A stretch of 64,000 bases of DNA from Telmatactis stephensoni (Eukaryota; Cnidaria; Anthozoa; Actiniaria; Isophelliidae). The translations under genes and the position numbers were made by a program. Location: positions 124,001-188,000 of the forward strand of contig JALIZF010001534.1 of the NCBI GenBank assembly GCA_029948255.1, in the 5' to 3' direction. This document shows positions 21,587 to 32,240 of the stretch, piece by piece (the stretch's first letter is position 1; the number at the start of each line of letters is the position of its first letter). The notes below the pieces were generated by a model. It saw only the letters and a list, made by a program, of their open reading frames with translations. It ran no database searches and had not been told where the DNA came from.

Positions 21587-22288
21587 ATGTCCATTTGGAG
21601 GCCATTTGAGATTGAGGAGAACCAGACTACTAAAGAAAGTTCAAGCAAGGAAACTGGCGGTCATGGAAAAAAGAGAGAAAGAATGTCGATAAAGGTTGGA
21701 GATGAAGAGACAAAGATAGTAATGCAAGCATACCTACAAAGGGTCAACAGTGGCTGGAGAGCAGTGCTCAGTGAGGTCAAGAAAAAGATTTCAGAATCTG
21801 CCCTCAATTTAAGGCTGGTTGATTATTACACCAAGTGCGAAGAAAAAGTGTCAACTAGACGTATAAAACGAATTGTAAGACACGGGAGCAACAGAGGCAA
21901 GCCGAAGTCTACCGCAAATTATCCTCAAAACAAAATGCTTCACCGCCCAGAAACCCAAAAGCTACACTTGAACCCGACGTTTCTTCTGATGAAGCAGGCC
22001 AAATAAACGAGGATAATGTCAGCATTGTGGAACACCAAATGCTCTATGCAAAGAAACGCACCCCTCGAGAAAGGAAAGACAACAAGTTTAAAGCATTTGT
22101 TGACTCAGACGTCAGTACCGACAACGAAATGGAAAAACCTCCAAAAAAGAAACGACCATCCTAGCTTAAAAGAAGTGGCCTATGAGGCACAACAAGCACA
22201 TACAAGGTTATGCGAGCAAGCAAGCTCAGTTATGAACATGATGCCAGACATTTTCAGAAAATTAGACAAAAAGTTAGATGATTTGTAA
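21587..22288 (+). pseudogene. Second ORF of the Harbinger element, frameshifted
   Basis: From MSIWRPFEIEEN the frame continues through a basic/acidic region (GHGKKRERMSIKVGDEETKI) and shifts near 21895 into RQAEVYRKLSSKQNASPP and an NLS-like PPKKKRP (stop near 22162). A last shift gives LKEVAYEAQQAHTRLCEQ and ends KLDKKLDDL at TAA 22288. The divergent placement opposite the transposase is typical of the accessory DNA-binding protein, which aids nuclear entry and TIR binding. A SANT/Myb fold cannot be confirmed by eye. Confidence 0.5.
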
Positions 22289-22602
22289 TCAGTGCTGTTA
22301 GATCAATATTTCTGCAGAACTAGCGTGCTAATTCTAAAGTATTTGTTAAGAATAATGGAGAAAATGAATGTTGTTAAACTATACAATTCGACATGTAACA
22401 AATCGTGCATAAAACTAGTTCAAAAAGATCTCATTTTTCATTGAATGATGAATAAAGGATAAATTGATGTGGTACGTGTGATATTCGTCATTTGCATGCC
22501 CAACGATAACAATTGAACATTTACATCCCAATGGAACCAAAAGCGTCTAACGCGGAAAAACTCTATTAAGTCGCTATGGCAACGATAGTGTATTATAAAT
22601 AA

Positions 22603-22763
22603 AAAATCGCACGCTCTTCTCGTACAATTCAGAATTAATAGTTACTCGTAATGTTTTGAAAACTCTCAAATAGGACTCGCCTAAAGGCTCGTCCTATTTT
22701 GAGAACTTTCAAAACATTACTCGTACCTATTAATTCCGAATTGTACTCAAGATCGTGCGATTT
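22603..22763. repeat. Palindromic insert, ~75-bp arms, centre CCTAAAGG
   Basis: The arms read AATCGCACG...GTACAATTC...ATTAAT...ACTCGTAATGTTTTGAAA inward to AGGACTCGCC|TAAAGGCTCGTCCT. It sits inside the right inverted-repeat arm of the Harbinger element and is absent from the left arm, so it is a later insertion. Confidence 0.7.
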
Positions 22764-23749
22764 CCTATACAAATTCTTGCAATTCACTTTCAAAATTTCA
22801 CATCTTAGACTGCGCCCCCAGCAAATTTATTTAGTAATTCGCTTTTTCCACGTTTCTTTCTTGCAAAACTGAGCTTTTTTAGTCCAAACTCGTGGTCCCT
22901 ACATGTGATCGAAAGCATTTTTGTGAACGTGTTTCCAAGCACGTTGTTTGCATGCAAATTTCAGCGATGAATTTATTGCCCTTTTATAAAGTATAAAACG
23001 CTGCTTCATACGGCACAAACTGTATGCCTCACCATGTATAAAAATAGGTCATTAACTTCTAGATAAATGTTGCAGATTATAAAATATAGGCTACCGAATT
23101 TAGTCAATTTTAACAAGGCTTGAACCCGGCTGTAAACATTGCTTGAAATCACAGGGACCAGGAGTTCCCACCAAGAAAGCTCTGTTTTACAAGAACGAAG
23201 CATGGAAAAAGCGTATTATTAAATAATTTTGCTGGAGGCGCTGTCAAAGATGTAAAATTTTCAGAATGAATTACAAGAATTTTGCGCGAAAAAGTACGAC
23301 ATTCCAGTAAACATGGCTAATTATTCAACAATCAATGAAGTCTAGAGTACTCTTATTGGATCCAATTCACACAGTACCATGTTGGTAATGACATCCATGA
23401 CTAAATTTACCTTATACATGAATTCAACGCCAACATTATAACTCGAAAGTGCGGAGTTCTGGTCCTTCTCACAACTTTTTACTGACTTTGACGCGCGATA
23501 TTTTCCCATCTGGGGTGCGTTCGATCTCGATAGTTATCCACAGCGCACTAGCAGTAGGTAGACTGCTCATGTTTTAGTTGTCTCCGTATTTCGGTAGTTG
23601 AACATTATTTTGTAGAACGAGATAGCCAGCCAAACATTCCGTGTCAACATAAAATTTCTTGCATTCGATATGCAAATGAATTTCAAGCCCAAAACACCGA
23701 CATGCGCAGACAATTTGTATACATGCTCATTTGCAGTTTATAACTCGTT

Positions 23750-23783
23750 CCCGGCCTAAAGGCCTGGGCACGAGTAATTAGCT
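23750..23783. repeat. Short perfect-type hairpin with GGCCTAAAGGCC core
   Basis: ACTCGTTCCCGGCC TAAA GGCCTGGGCACGAGT. The core (GxCTAAAGGC) and ACTCG shoulders are shared with the larger palindrome at 22603-22763, so this may be a minimal relative. Confidence 0.55.
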
Positions 23784-23789
23784 TAGATG

Positions 23790-24720
23790 CGCTATTTTCC
23801 TCTCAACTCTAGGATATTCAAACAATTGTTTAATTTGTTTACGCTAAATTTTAAAATCATACATCGATGATACTGATCTCGAAAACGCTCTCTCAGAATT
23901 TGCTACACCTAAAGGCAATGATGTTTACTATAAGATAACAAGAGCCGATTTTTAAGAATAAGCCTACTCGGAACTCATAAAAATCGAGAATATGTAAAGA
24001 GGGGAATTCTTTTACTGCATTGCCGTAGTAACACCGATCTCCATAAACATACGTCAACATAAACTTTGATCTTTGTCTAATAAGGGTGTAATACTCAATT
24101 TACCATCAGACTGCTCATGCACGAAAGAAATAGTTTTCACTCAAAGATGACTGGTAGCTGAAGTAACAGCGGGATATAGATCGTGTAAGTTGCCCCGTAC
24201 ATTTACTTTACATCTAGAGAGATTACAATGATACTCGAGTGAGTGAGTGAGTGAGTGAGTGACAATGATTCATTATTTGCATATCTGTTCTCTTACAATA
24301 CCATGTGAATTTACAGTCCACGAGTTAAAAATGGTTCGTCCCGCATGTTTTACAGCGTCATTGCGAGCTGACAAGTTGTTGCAATGTGTAACGGGCGGTT
24401 AAGGTGGCTCGATGGAGTTTTTCAGTGGCTCTACCTTTCGTGTTTCATGTGTGCATGAGAGAGTCTGATGGTAAATTTCAATCTAGCATTGCACCCTTTT
24501 TGGACAAAGTTTATGATGATGTATGTTATATTTATATTAGATTTAGATTTATTGACACTTTATAACTTGAATTGATTGATGGAGATCGGCCGCGTTACCG
24601 ATGGCAACATAAAGAAATAATTCTGCGCTATTTTTGATATGTAATGCACTATTTTCCTTTCAACTGAAGGATATTCAAACAATTGTTTAGTTTACGCTTA
24701 ATTTTTGGAGTTAAAATCTT
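23790..24720 (+). repeat. Direct repeat pair (~75 bp) 850 bp apart
   Basis: ATGCxCTATTTTCCT(C/T)TCAACT...GGATATTCAAACAATTGTTTA...TTTACGCTxAATTTT occurs at 23788-23860 and 24640-24716. Between them are a (GAGT)n tract at 24235-24262 and, near 24345-24405, a fragment ending GCAATGTGTAACGGGCGGTTA that resembles one arm of MITE family 1. Confidence 0.5.
24235..24262 (+). repeat. (GAGT)n microsatellite
   Basis: Six to seven GAGT units in a row. Confidence 0.9.
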
Positions 24721-25299
24721 TTGGACACCTTTCTTTTCTTTCCGTGTTGAAGTTGTCACGTATATATGCATGCACTTGTCCCTGTTGAACTTTGAGCAAC
24801 TGTTGACGTCATTGAACACGAGGCAACCTTGGCAAACACGCACACGGAAACACAAATCTCAAGCAGAAATACTAAAAGCGAGAAAAAAAACCTTTCTTTC
24901 AGGATATAAAAGCAACAGAATGAATTATTCTCTAATTTTCTCGCAAAATAACACTAAAATAGCCTATAGCGAGTAGAAAATAAACCGGAAATTACCATGA
25001 TCACGAGAACACTGCATGACATTAGTCACGTGTTATTCCCCAGTGGCACGTTTTCCTCAAAACAAAACAAGTTTCACAAATAGAACGTGATCGATCCCAC
25101 TAGATGCTAGGTGTTCAAATCGGAGAATTTCGTCTCGATTTCCATTTAATTTCATCAGGAGAATTCAGTTGAAGAATACACGTATTCAAGTTATTGGAAG
25201 GAAGCTAAGAGTTTCTGGCCTAAGATAGAAAAGTTTGAACGAAGCTTGAAGTTAAAATTCTTTAAGTTATCTCGACGCTGTGAATTTTAAAAGCTCTAC

Positions 25300-26105
25300 A
25301 TGGTAAGTTGAGCTTGTGTTGTGAAATGCCCATGTTAAGCTTTTTATGGACTACTGTTGTACCGTTTACGAAGTTCTTAATGAATGTATTATTATATATA
25401 GTGATTTAGTATTGCAGTACAATATTTTCGTTATTAAATCCTTCAGCTCAATATTTTCAAAATTGCAACTCGGCAAAGTAAGCTTATTAATTAAGTCAAC
25501 CCCGATTTTCGCGGGATTCCCCCGAAATTTGCCGTCTCACTAAATAATCTGACACCGTTCAACCTCCTCTTTTATGTTTTATGCAGCGTTTGTAATATTC
25601 TTCGATTTGATGGCAGTTGAAATAAAAAATTTCAGCGATTCTGTTGATTGTCGGGCATTATTATTGTTATTGTGGTTGCGTGACATCATTTGTGTGGAAC
25701 CCAGCCTGCAGCAGAGTTTCCCTTTATCCGCGGTCGCAGGTAGCTCCACGGCTGGAAATTTACATTTTATAACGAAAAATGACCAATTGTACTTTTTTAT
25801 CAATAATTGGCTCGCATATGTATAATATTTTCGTTTATATTATTTATATTTCACAGTTTTATAACAATTTCAAAATGGTCCTGAGCTTGGCAAACACAAA
25901 TTCATCACACCAGCCCATGACAAAGGATACCCAATCCAATGTACCAATGATTAAGTCTGCAAAAGAGCTAAAAACCGAAGAGCATCCAATGGCAGAAGAA
26001 CAAGTTACACAGAGTTCTGCTGAACATCAGAATAGCCACTTTGAAGTAATGGGCCTTCCCCATGTGAAAACGTTGGAACAATTTCTGGATATGCACATCA
26101 ATTAG
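25300..26105 (+). CDS. Candidate small two-exon gene, product unknown
   Basis: An ATG at 25300-25302 is followed at once by a strong donor (ATG|GTAAGTTG). A 3' splice site TTTCACAG at 25849-25856 continues in frame as FYNNFKMVLSLANTN to a TAG at 26103-26105, giving about 83 residues: polar, Gln/Glu/Ser/Lys-rich, ending KTLEQFLDMHIN. A second open stretch follows at 26158-26358 with a helical KKVVQDQEDEIKEMNRNKQW and KLGLTPQYMH; it might be a further exon using the AG at 26186. I recognise no domain. Protein-like composition and good splice sites support it, but it could be non-coding. Confidence 0.3.
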
Positions 26106-26414
26106 AAGTAATTAATTATATGTTGATCACAGTTTTATTTGTGTGGTCAGAGATTAATTGATCTTTACGTCTATCGTGGTTCACTTCAAGGACAGCAGGA
26201 CAATTCTTAAAAAAGTTGTTCAAGATCAAGAAGATGAAATCAAGGAGATGAATCGAAATAAACAATGGATTAGTTCTAAATTGGGGCTTACCCCACAATA
26301 CATGCATACACCTAGCAATATAAAGATACAAAGATGCAACTTTTATATTTATTTGTAAATGGATTTATGTAGTTTTTTTAGATAGACAGGATTGTACATA
26401 CAGGATTGTACATA

Positions 26415-26644
26415 CAAGGGCGTAGCACCCTGTGCACATTATGCATGTACATACTTGGAAAAAAAAAAATGAAATTAGTAAATGAAAAAAGACGGAATCA
26501 AAGGTTGGCATGCAGACACATATTTTGCATAAATGTAGGGAATAGCATCTTGTCAAAATTAAAATTTGCTAAAAAATTAACAATTAACACCACTCTTGAG
26601 AAATTGTGCATATAACGTCTAAAAACCTTGGTGCTACGCCCCTG
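26415..26644. mobile_element. hAT-like MITE (CAGGGGCGTAGCACC termini)
   Basis: The left end CAAGGGCGTAGCACC and the right end GGTGCTACGCCCCTG are inverted copies. The interior is AT-rich with no ORF. The CAGGGGCGTAG end is of hAT type. A clean 8-bp duplication is not visible, partly because the left flank has a tandem CAGGATTGTACATA duplication. Confidence 0.55.
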
Positions 26645-27407
26645 ACATAGTCACTGATCTGAACCAGGATTTTTAGGCTTCCAAATACTTTTTAGTTTCC
26701 AGAGTTGATTATTTTATTCTACCATGCATCAAAAAAAGTTCTCATATTTAAAGCATGTTATATTGTAAGTTCCTCTTAATTTTTCCAAAGATCTTCATTT
26801 GTATTGGCAGTAAATGGCATTAGTTAATAAAATGTTAGTGATTTTATTCATTTTGTGAAAGAAAAAAGTTGCATAACTGCTGAGTACTACAATGTAGCTA
26901 CATATAGTAGATAATGATTGAACAATAGAAAACATTAATGGATTTTGAGTCTACTACTTAAACTATTGTACATACTGTTTTTTTCACAGGTTAAATAAAA
27001 TCACTCAACACCTTCAACATGAATTCATCAATATTCTCTCAATCTTCACAATAACAATTAGTTAAAGATAGGCTGATTACACAATGATACAAATGAATTT
27101 GCAATGGGGTGATATTTATACTGTATATTGGGAACAGAATAATCTGACAATATAAATATGGTTGAAATTTTAATATTTGATAATTTTTAGAACTTACTAG
27201 TAGTACATATTCATTTTAGAGAATAGTTTCATGAATTCACACTTTCAAGTTAGTTTTGAAATAAAGGGATGTCTAAATAAAATTGTTTCACATTTACTTG
27301 TTTTTCTCTCCAGCAGTATTGAGATGGTGCTTTCTGTCATTTTTCCTTTTCACTGAAAAACTCTCTTTTTAATTCTCACATCTTCATTGTCAGGTATTTG
27401 TTTGTGC

Positions 27408-27565
27408 TAGAGTGGTTTTCATTTGACCAAGAAGGAATAGACAAACTAATAGTAAGTGTTCAGGTAGCAGACTCTAAAGCAATTGTTTTCTTTTGCTTCT
27501 TATCAACTACTACAACCTAATTAGTCATTTTTCTTTCAATTCATGGTCAAATGAAAACCACTTTA
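27408..27565. mobile_element. Small TIR element (GTGGTTTTCATTTGACCA termini)
   Basis: TAGAGTGGTTTTCATTTGAC at the left and its near-perfect complement TCAAATGAAAACCACTTTA at the right bound a 158-bp AT-rich unit with no ORF. Confidence 0.6.
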
Positions 27566-27614
27566 GCCATCTAGCCATAAACGGTCAAAATGCCAAAACT
27601 TGAGTTAAATTTTT

Positions 27615-27955
27615 TAAAACTTAAGGCCAGTGTTCACGTCTCATGTTTTAATGCAATATCTGTCTCACAAAAGTAAACAGAAATTTTATGTATAGAGTGA
27701 TAGCACTAAAACCGTGAAACAAGTACTAACTAAAAAGTACAAATAGTACTAATGAAACAATAGAAAACAAAATGGGTTTTGCTACTATTTGTCTCTATTT
27801 AGTTACTAAGTTATTTCACGGTTTAAGTGTTATCGCTCTACACTGAGAACAAGAGCATTTCATTTCAAGCTAAAACTCACATTATTTTAAGAAAACATAC
27901 AAATATATGCATGCATGCATCTAGAAATTTTTCACTAGTGTCGCCCCAGACAATT
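27615..27955 (-). mobile_element. MITE family 3, copy 2 (interrupted)
   Basis: Shares TGTCTCACAAAAGTA, ATTTTATGTATA, GAGCATTTCATTTCAAG, AAGAAAACAT and TTTTTCACTAGTGTCGCC with the copy at 56753-57085, in the opposite orientation. It is split at 27693-27840 by a nested TA-flanked element. The left terminus is degraded. Confidence 0.7.
27695..27838. mobile_element. 144-bp mariner-type MITE nested in family 3
   Basis: TIRs of about 40 bp start GAGTGATAGCACTAAAACCG and end in the near complement (CGGTTTAAGTGTTATCGCTC), flanked by TA at 27693-27694 and 27839-27840. The copy at 56.7 kb shows the empty site (ATGTATACAC on the matching strand), so insertion at a TA with TA duplication is directly visible. 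That is the rule for Tc1/mariner. Confidence 0.8.
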
Positions 27956-28165
27956 TCATTAATTTTCATGTACAGAAAATTTGCATTTTAATTAAATGGC
28001 CATTCTGAAGGTATTTTGTGAGGCCATCACAATTGCAAGTTCCTTCCGGTGGATGTGAAAGAAAATCAATTCTGATAAACCATGTATATTATTGTTGCTT
28101 TAGATAAGATCTGACCTCAGTGTCTGTGCTCATATTTTTCAAGAAATTATTTTATTATATATTAC

Positions 28166-28260
28166 TACCCAGGCTGCGAGCAGAGGCAGTTTTCCTCATG
28201 CTTCTAAAGTTTTTCTCTCTTTGTAGAAGTGTGAGGAAAACTGCCTCTGCTCGCAGTGTA
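28166..28260. mobile_element. 95-bp palindromic MITE with 9-bp target duplication, CTGCGAGCAG family
   Basis: The stem arms 28174-28205 and 28225-28256 pair nearly perfectly (CTGCGAGCAGAGGCAGTTTT). The 9-mer ATATATTAC flanks it at 28157-28165 and 28261-28269. The first ten terminal bases, CTGCGAGCAG, are shared with the RecQ-bearing element at 4934, suggesting a common transposase family. Confidence 0.75.
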
Positions 28261-29634
28261 ATATATTACTTATTTACCTTTTTCATTTCTTTGTAAATAT
28301 CTCATAATTATTGACCTTGATCCTTTGATTTATGTGCATTGTTTTTCTTTTAATAACGTATTGTTTCTGTATTTTTCTGTACATATCTTTTTTAGTATAT
28401 TATATTATTGACCATATATCTCGCAAATGTATCACTAACTAGTCGGCTGCCTATCTTTGGTTTACCCTGTGGTACGTTATTATAGGTAGCCTGTACCAAA
28501 TTTCCTGTGTTTAATTGTAATTGTAAGTATTGTTGTGTAAATTCATGGTACTAAATAATGACATACTATATTGTATTGTTCAAAAGTGGTCTAGTACTGA
28601 CCTACATTGTACAATTAAATCTAAGGAAAACTACTGATAGGTTAGTACTAACTACAAAAAGCTGCTTTCAAACAACCAGACCCAGCAAGACATAGTATCC
28701 ATAACATGGATAGCTATAAATATTTATTAGCTAGATAAAGCAAATCACACAGTACAGCTGACCTAACCTTTATGGGATGGTTCACGCTATTATTGCATTT
28801 TTCATACTCATTCAAGTACTATGACTACTCAAACCAAGGCCACCCAAACAAATTTTGAAACAAATTCTCAGTGCACATTGTGGCAATTAACAAGCTTCTA
28901 GTTCAATCTCCGTGTATTTCCTACACATACAAAGCAGACGATATGTCTACAGCTGTAGTTGATCAAAATATCAAAAAAAAAATTGTAGAGATTCTATTGT
29001 TTATATACTCAATCATGATTGGATTGGATTTGTATAAAAACTTTTTTGGGTTGACCTTGGTTGGATTAGTTGCACTGTACCAATTTACTGAACCTGCAAT
29101 CACTGTACATGACTTTAAAATAATTCTGCTAAGTAAGAGTTGTTTTCATATTGCAACTGAATTGTTTGGCAGATTTTGATTCTGCTCATTAAAAAATTAC
29201 AAATATAATTTATCAATGTAATTGATCCAATATTCATTTTTCTAAAATTGTGTTTGTGGAATGTGATAGTCCTGGAAAATATCCACACTCTACCATGTAG
29301 GGAATTGGTAATTCTGGAGGGAAATGAGGGTTCAGAGAAGAATCAAATTTTATAGTTGCTGAGTTTGTGTGGAAGAAAATTTGGAGGTTCAATCTCCAGG
29401 GAGTCAAGAAGTGGGGTCTTTTTTGATATCACCAATGTCAAGAGAACCTTAATTGAGAGGCCTTGTGAACATGATCTTACAATATCACCACAAATAATAA
29501 ATGTGATATATTTGTCATCTCACATCCTGTCCTCTCATCTCATTGCATTTACTAAACACTCTAATTTCCCTCCATGGTAGGGTATGAATATTTATGGAAA
29601 TCACACAATAATAATTTCTATGTAAGAGCTGTGG

Positions 29635-31379
29635 TTAACTTTTTCCCCTGGGCCACAACCATATTGCAGCTATTACACCAGGAATAATAACTCCAACAAT
29701 AATCCCTAACACGGCAAAACCTTTCCATCCTATCCCCCATACGTGTCCCAAATCTCTCTTTTGGGCCTGCAGTTTTAAAGGGTGAATGCATGTAACAGTT
29801 AACGTTCTGGCAACTTCATCTAAGTTTGCTTTACGTAAGGATGCACCTTTGCAAATCATTTTTAGGTCTTCATCCATGTTGCGAAGAAAACTGTGAGGTG
29901 AATCTAATGCAGATCGGATGCTTATTGTTCTAACGTCTTGGTCATTGTCATCATAATTATTGTCATTGTCATCATCTGAATTTCCAGTGATGCCTGATGT
30001 TGAAGCATTAAGAATCAATGGAGGTGGTTTATTTTTTAGTTTTTCCTCTTCCTCTGCAAGTATACCATGTGGTTGAACTGGGATTTTTATCTTTTGAAGT
30101 GCATGAAAGTCTTGATCGGAGTATAAATTATTCACTCTCTTGATTTCTTCCATCTAAAAAATCAAATGAGTAAAATTTAAATGCAGTTTTATTTAAAATA
30201 AATGTTCATATAATTGCTTTAAATTATTGCCTAAATGAAATAATACTATTGACAGCCTTATATCTACATGTAGAAGTGATTGCATTTGTAGCTTAAGTTC
30301 TTGGGGATCTAACTTTTGTGTTAAGCCTTCATTCACACTAAATTGTCATAAGCACCACAGTCAGAATCTGAATTGCACGATCACAATTATAACGAGCTTA
30401 CAATCTAGTGTGAATCCAAGAAACAAGGAGAATCATAAGCCTTGCTGCAATGGCAATGGCTTCTTTGGTGTTTTCCTGTGAGCTTTCAAAATGCCCTGGG
30501 TATAGTACGTATTGCCCAAAACTTCAAATGCTGATTTTAATTATTTGAATCACACATAATAATTAGTGGCACAATCAGAGTACGAATCATTATAAAAAAG
30601 AAACCATTCTTGTCCTTCTGCGATTTTCAGTTTGCACTGATTACAAGCTTCTCTTACAATTTCAATGCCAATTCTGATTCTGATACAATATCATAAACCA
30701 GGCTTTTGGGGTCAAGCCTTTTATTTTCCCACTTTAATACAAGCAAACGGTCATATTGAGTTGACTCTTGAACATTATAACGGTAAAACTATTTTGGCAA
30801 ATAAACTTAGATCAATGTAATTTGTGTCATATGACTTTGCTATAAATGTGACTAAGATTTGAAGTGACATTTATATGGAATGAATAGCATTATGTGTGAG
30901 TCTACATGTAAGTATTACACTAAATTTTCCAGGGAATATAATTTAGTACTTGTACATCGTACGTTTAATTTTTGTCCTGCTATTAACGATTTCCTGATTT
31001 TTCGTGAAAAGAAGACACCTTCAGTAATTATTAATAAAAAGTCTCGAGTATCTGTTAAGGTCATGACCGGAAAAGAAATAATACTTACCGTACAACCAAA
31101 GTTGAGAGCAAATTTTTGTAAAGAATCCTCGGATTTGATTTCTCTCTCAATAAGATGAGTTTTCTTAAAATCGAGCGAGGAATAACTTGCGGCAGAATTT
31201 CTTTTACTCCTTGATCGTACTTCTGACAGTTCGATGGCGTCTTCCATAGAAATATCTTCTGTAGAATCATTCCCAAAGACATACACTCGAGACGCCACTC
31301 TGTTCTGTACTTCGCCACTAAATGCCTCATTTTCAATTTTGAGCTTAGAATATTTCGAGTATCCCGCTCTTTTACTCAT
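29635..31379 (-). CDS. LysM domain membrane protein, LYSMD3/4-like (complete, two exons)
   Basis: Exon 1 runs from ATG 31379 to 31089 (97 codons; donor GTAAGT) and exon 2 from 30153 to 29635 (172 codons plus stop; acceptor TTTTTAG). They join in phase 0 as FGCT|MEEIKRVNN. The product is 269 aa. The LysM domain (about residues 77-122) has LIEREIKSEDSLQKFALNFG, then EEIKRVNNLYSDQDFHAL and KIKIPV. A Ser/acidic region (about 140-175) precedes one transmembrane helix near the C-terminus (GFAVLGIIVGVIIPGVIAAI). Vertebrate LYSMD3 and LYSMD4 are about 300 aa with the same layout and face the cytosol or Golgi; a carbohydrate ligand is inferred from the LysM fold. LYSMD3 versus LYSMD4 is not resolvable here. 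Confidence 0.9.
30330..30418. mobile_element. Small inverted-repeat MITE in the LYSMD intron
   Basis: TTCACACTAAATTGTCATAAG at the left and CTTACAATCTAGTGTGAA at the right are inverted copies about 50 bases apart, inside the single LYSMD intron (30154-31088). Confidence 0.5.
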
Positions 31380-31594
31380 AATATTTTGCCTTGTCAAAAG
31401 GCTTAGTTACCACATAACATTTTGTAGGTATAGATGTCCTTAAACAAAGAATGGAGTGGAGAAATTCAAGAAAGTATTGATTTCACGACTTCTTCTTGTC
31501 CGCCATGTTTGTAACACGTCAGTTTAGCCACTCGTACCAGTTCTCTGATTTTAAAATTCGAGAATAAATTGATCGGCCGGAGACTGGGCACTAA

Positions 31595-31700
31595 AGAGAC
31601 CATAATGCTAAGAGAGTGAAAACGTGGCGGCTAAGGACTATTTTTAGTAACTTCGCCATCGCGCGCCGCGGATGGGACCGTTTGCTTTCGGCTTTTGAAT
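31595..31700 (+). mobile_element. Half copy of the AAGAGACCATAATACTAAGAG MITE
   Basis: AAAGAGACCATAATGCTAAG...GGCGGCTAAGGACTATTTTTAG...CTTCGCCATCGCGCGC...CCGTTTGCTTTCGG follows the left half of the complete element at 51651-51943; the right arm is missing. Confidence 0.65.
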
Positions 31701-31705
31701 ATAAC

Positions 31706-32240
31706 TATTTCAATAAACGTTGTCGGCAAAAGCCTACGCGACTCACCCATTGTCACCCGAAAGGAAGCATGGGTAAACATTACTAAAGCTATAAAACCAT
31801 ACAAATATCCACACAATCCCGGGGGGGGGGGCGCTTTTTTGTATATTTTGAATATCGTACCCTATCTAAGACACAAAAAGATGATATGACTTGGGATCTC
31901 GTCAAAATTATAGATCCTGTCTAAGACAATTTGGGTAAAATGTATACCCTGTTCAAGACAGCAGGGCCAAAAAAAGTATGCATATACCCTATCCAGCGGC
32001 ACATACCCGTATAGCAAATATATGGGAGTACCCCCCCCCCCCCCCCCCCGGGCACACCATTCTTCAACCTCAGCTTGCCATGACCTAATACATCAAAGAG
32101 CTCCATCTGCTGATTTTAAAATCAAGACCAATGCGAAAAAGAGAGGGAAATTTGGCAACTACCCACGTTCCTTTTCGGTGTAGTCGCGTACGGCCTGCGA
32201 CCTCTCATACGACAACCTTTTTTGAAATAGGTATATGGAT
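31706..32240 (+). mobile_element. Repeat family (AATAAACGTTGTCGGCAAAA), copy 1, with nested insertion
   Basis: The unit matches 47999-48284: AATAAACGTTGTCGGCAAAA..., then CTTGCxATGACCTAATACATCAA..., then CAACCTTTTTTGAAATAGG. It is split by a 240-bp insert (31815-32055) that has a G run at its left end, a run of C at its right end and an ATACCCTAT-rich interior. A further partial copy of the family (CCCATACTCCTTTTCGGT, then CGACAACCTTTT) lies at 32570-32625. Confidence 0.65.
31815..32055. mobile_element. Nested insert with G-run and C-run ends
   Basis: Absent from the related copy at 47999-48284, so it inserted into copy 1. Left end CCCGGGGGGGGGGGG, right end CCCC...CCCGGGC; the interior repeats TACCCTATC and CAAGACA words. 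It is probably a short composite MITE common in this genome, to judge from its ends. Confidence 0.55.

Larger units (their letters stand above)
19134..23735. mobile_element. Harbinger element in very long inverted repeats (about 4.6 kb)
   Basis: The left arm 19134-19870 and right arm 22385-23735 are inverted copies. Outer parts (19134-19585 with 23290-23735) start GCATGTATACAA, and inner parts (19680-19860 with 22385-22560) include CCCAATGGAACC or its complement. The right arm is enlarged by about 0.7 kb, including a palindromic insert at 22603-22763. The core holds a transposase ORF (-) and a degraded second ORF (+), divergent. No target duplication was identified at the outer ends, so the true terminus may be internal. 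Confidence 0.65.

Noticed and set aside
28871..29179. 102-residue ORF with two hydrophobic stretches
   Set aside because: AT-rich sequence favours Ile/Leu/Phe codons; no recognisable motif, splice site or neighbour supports it.
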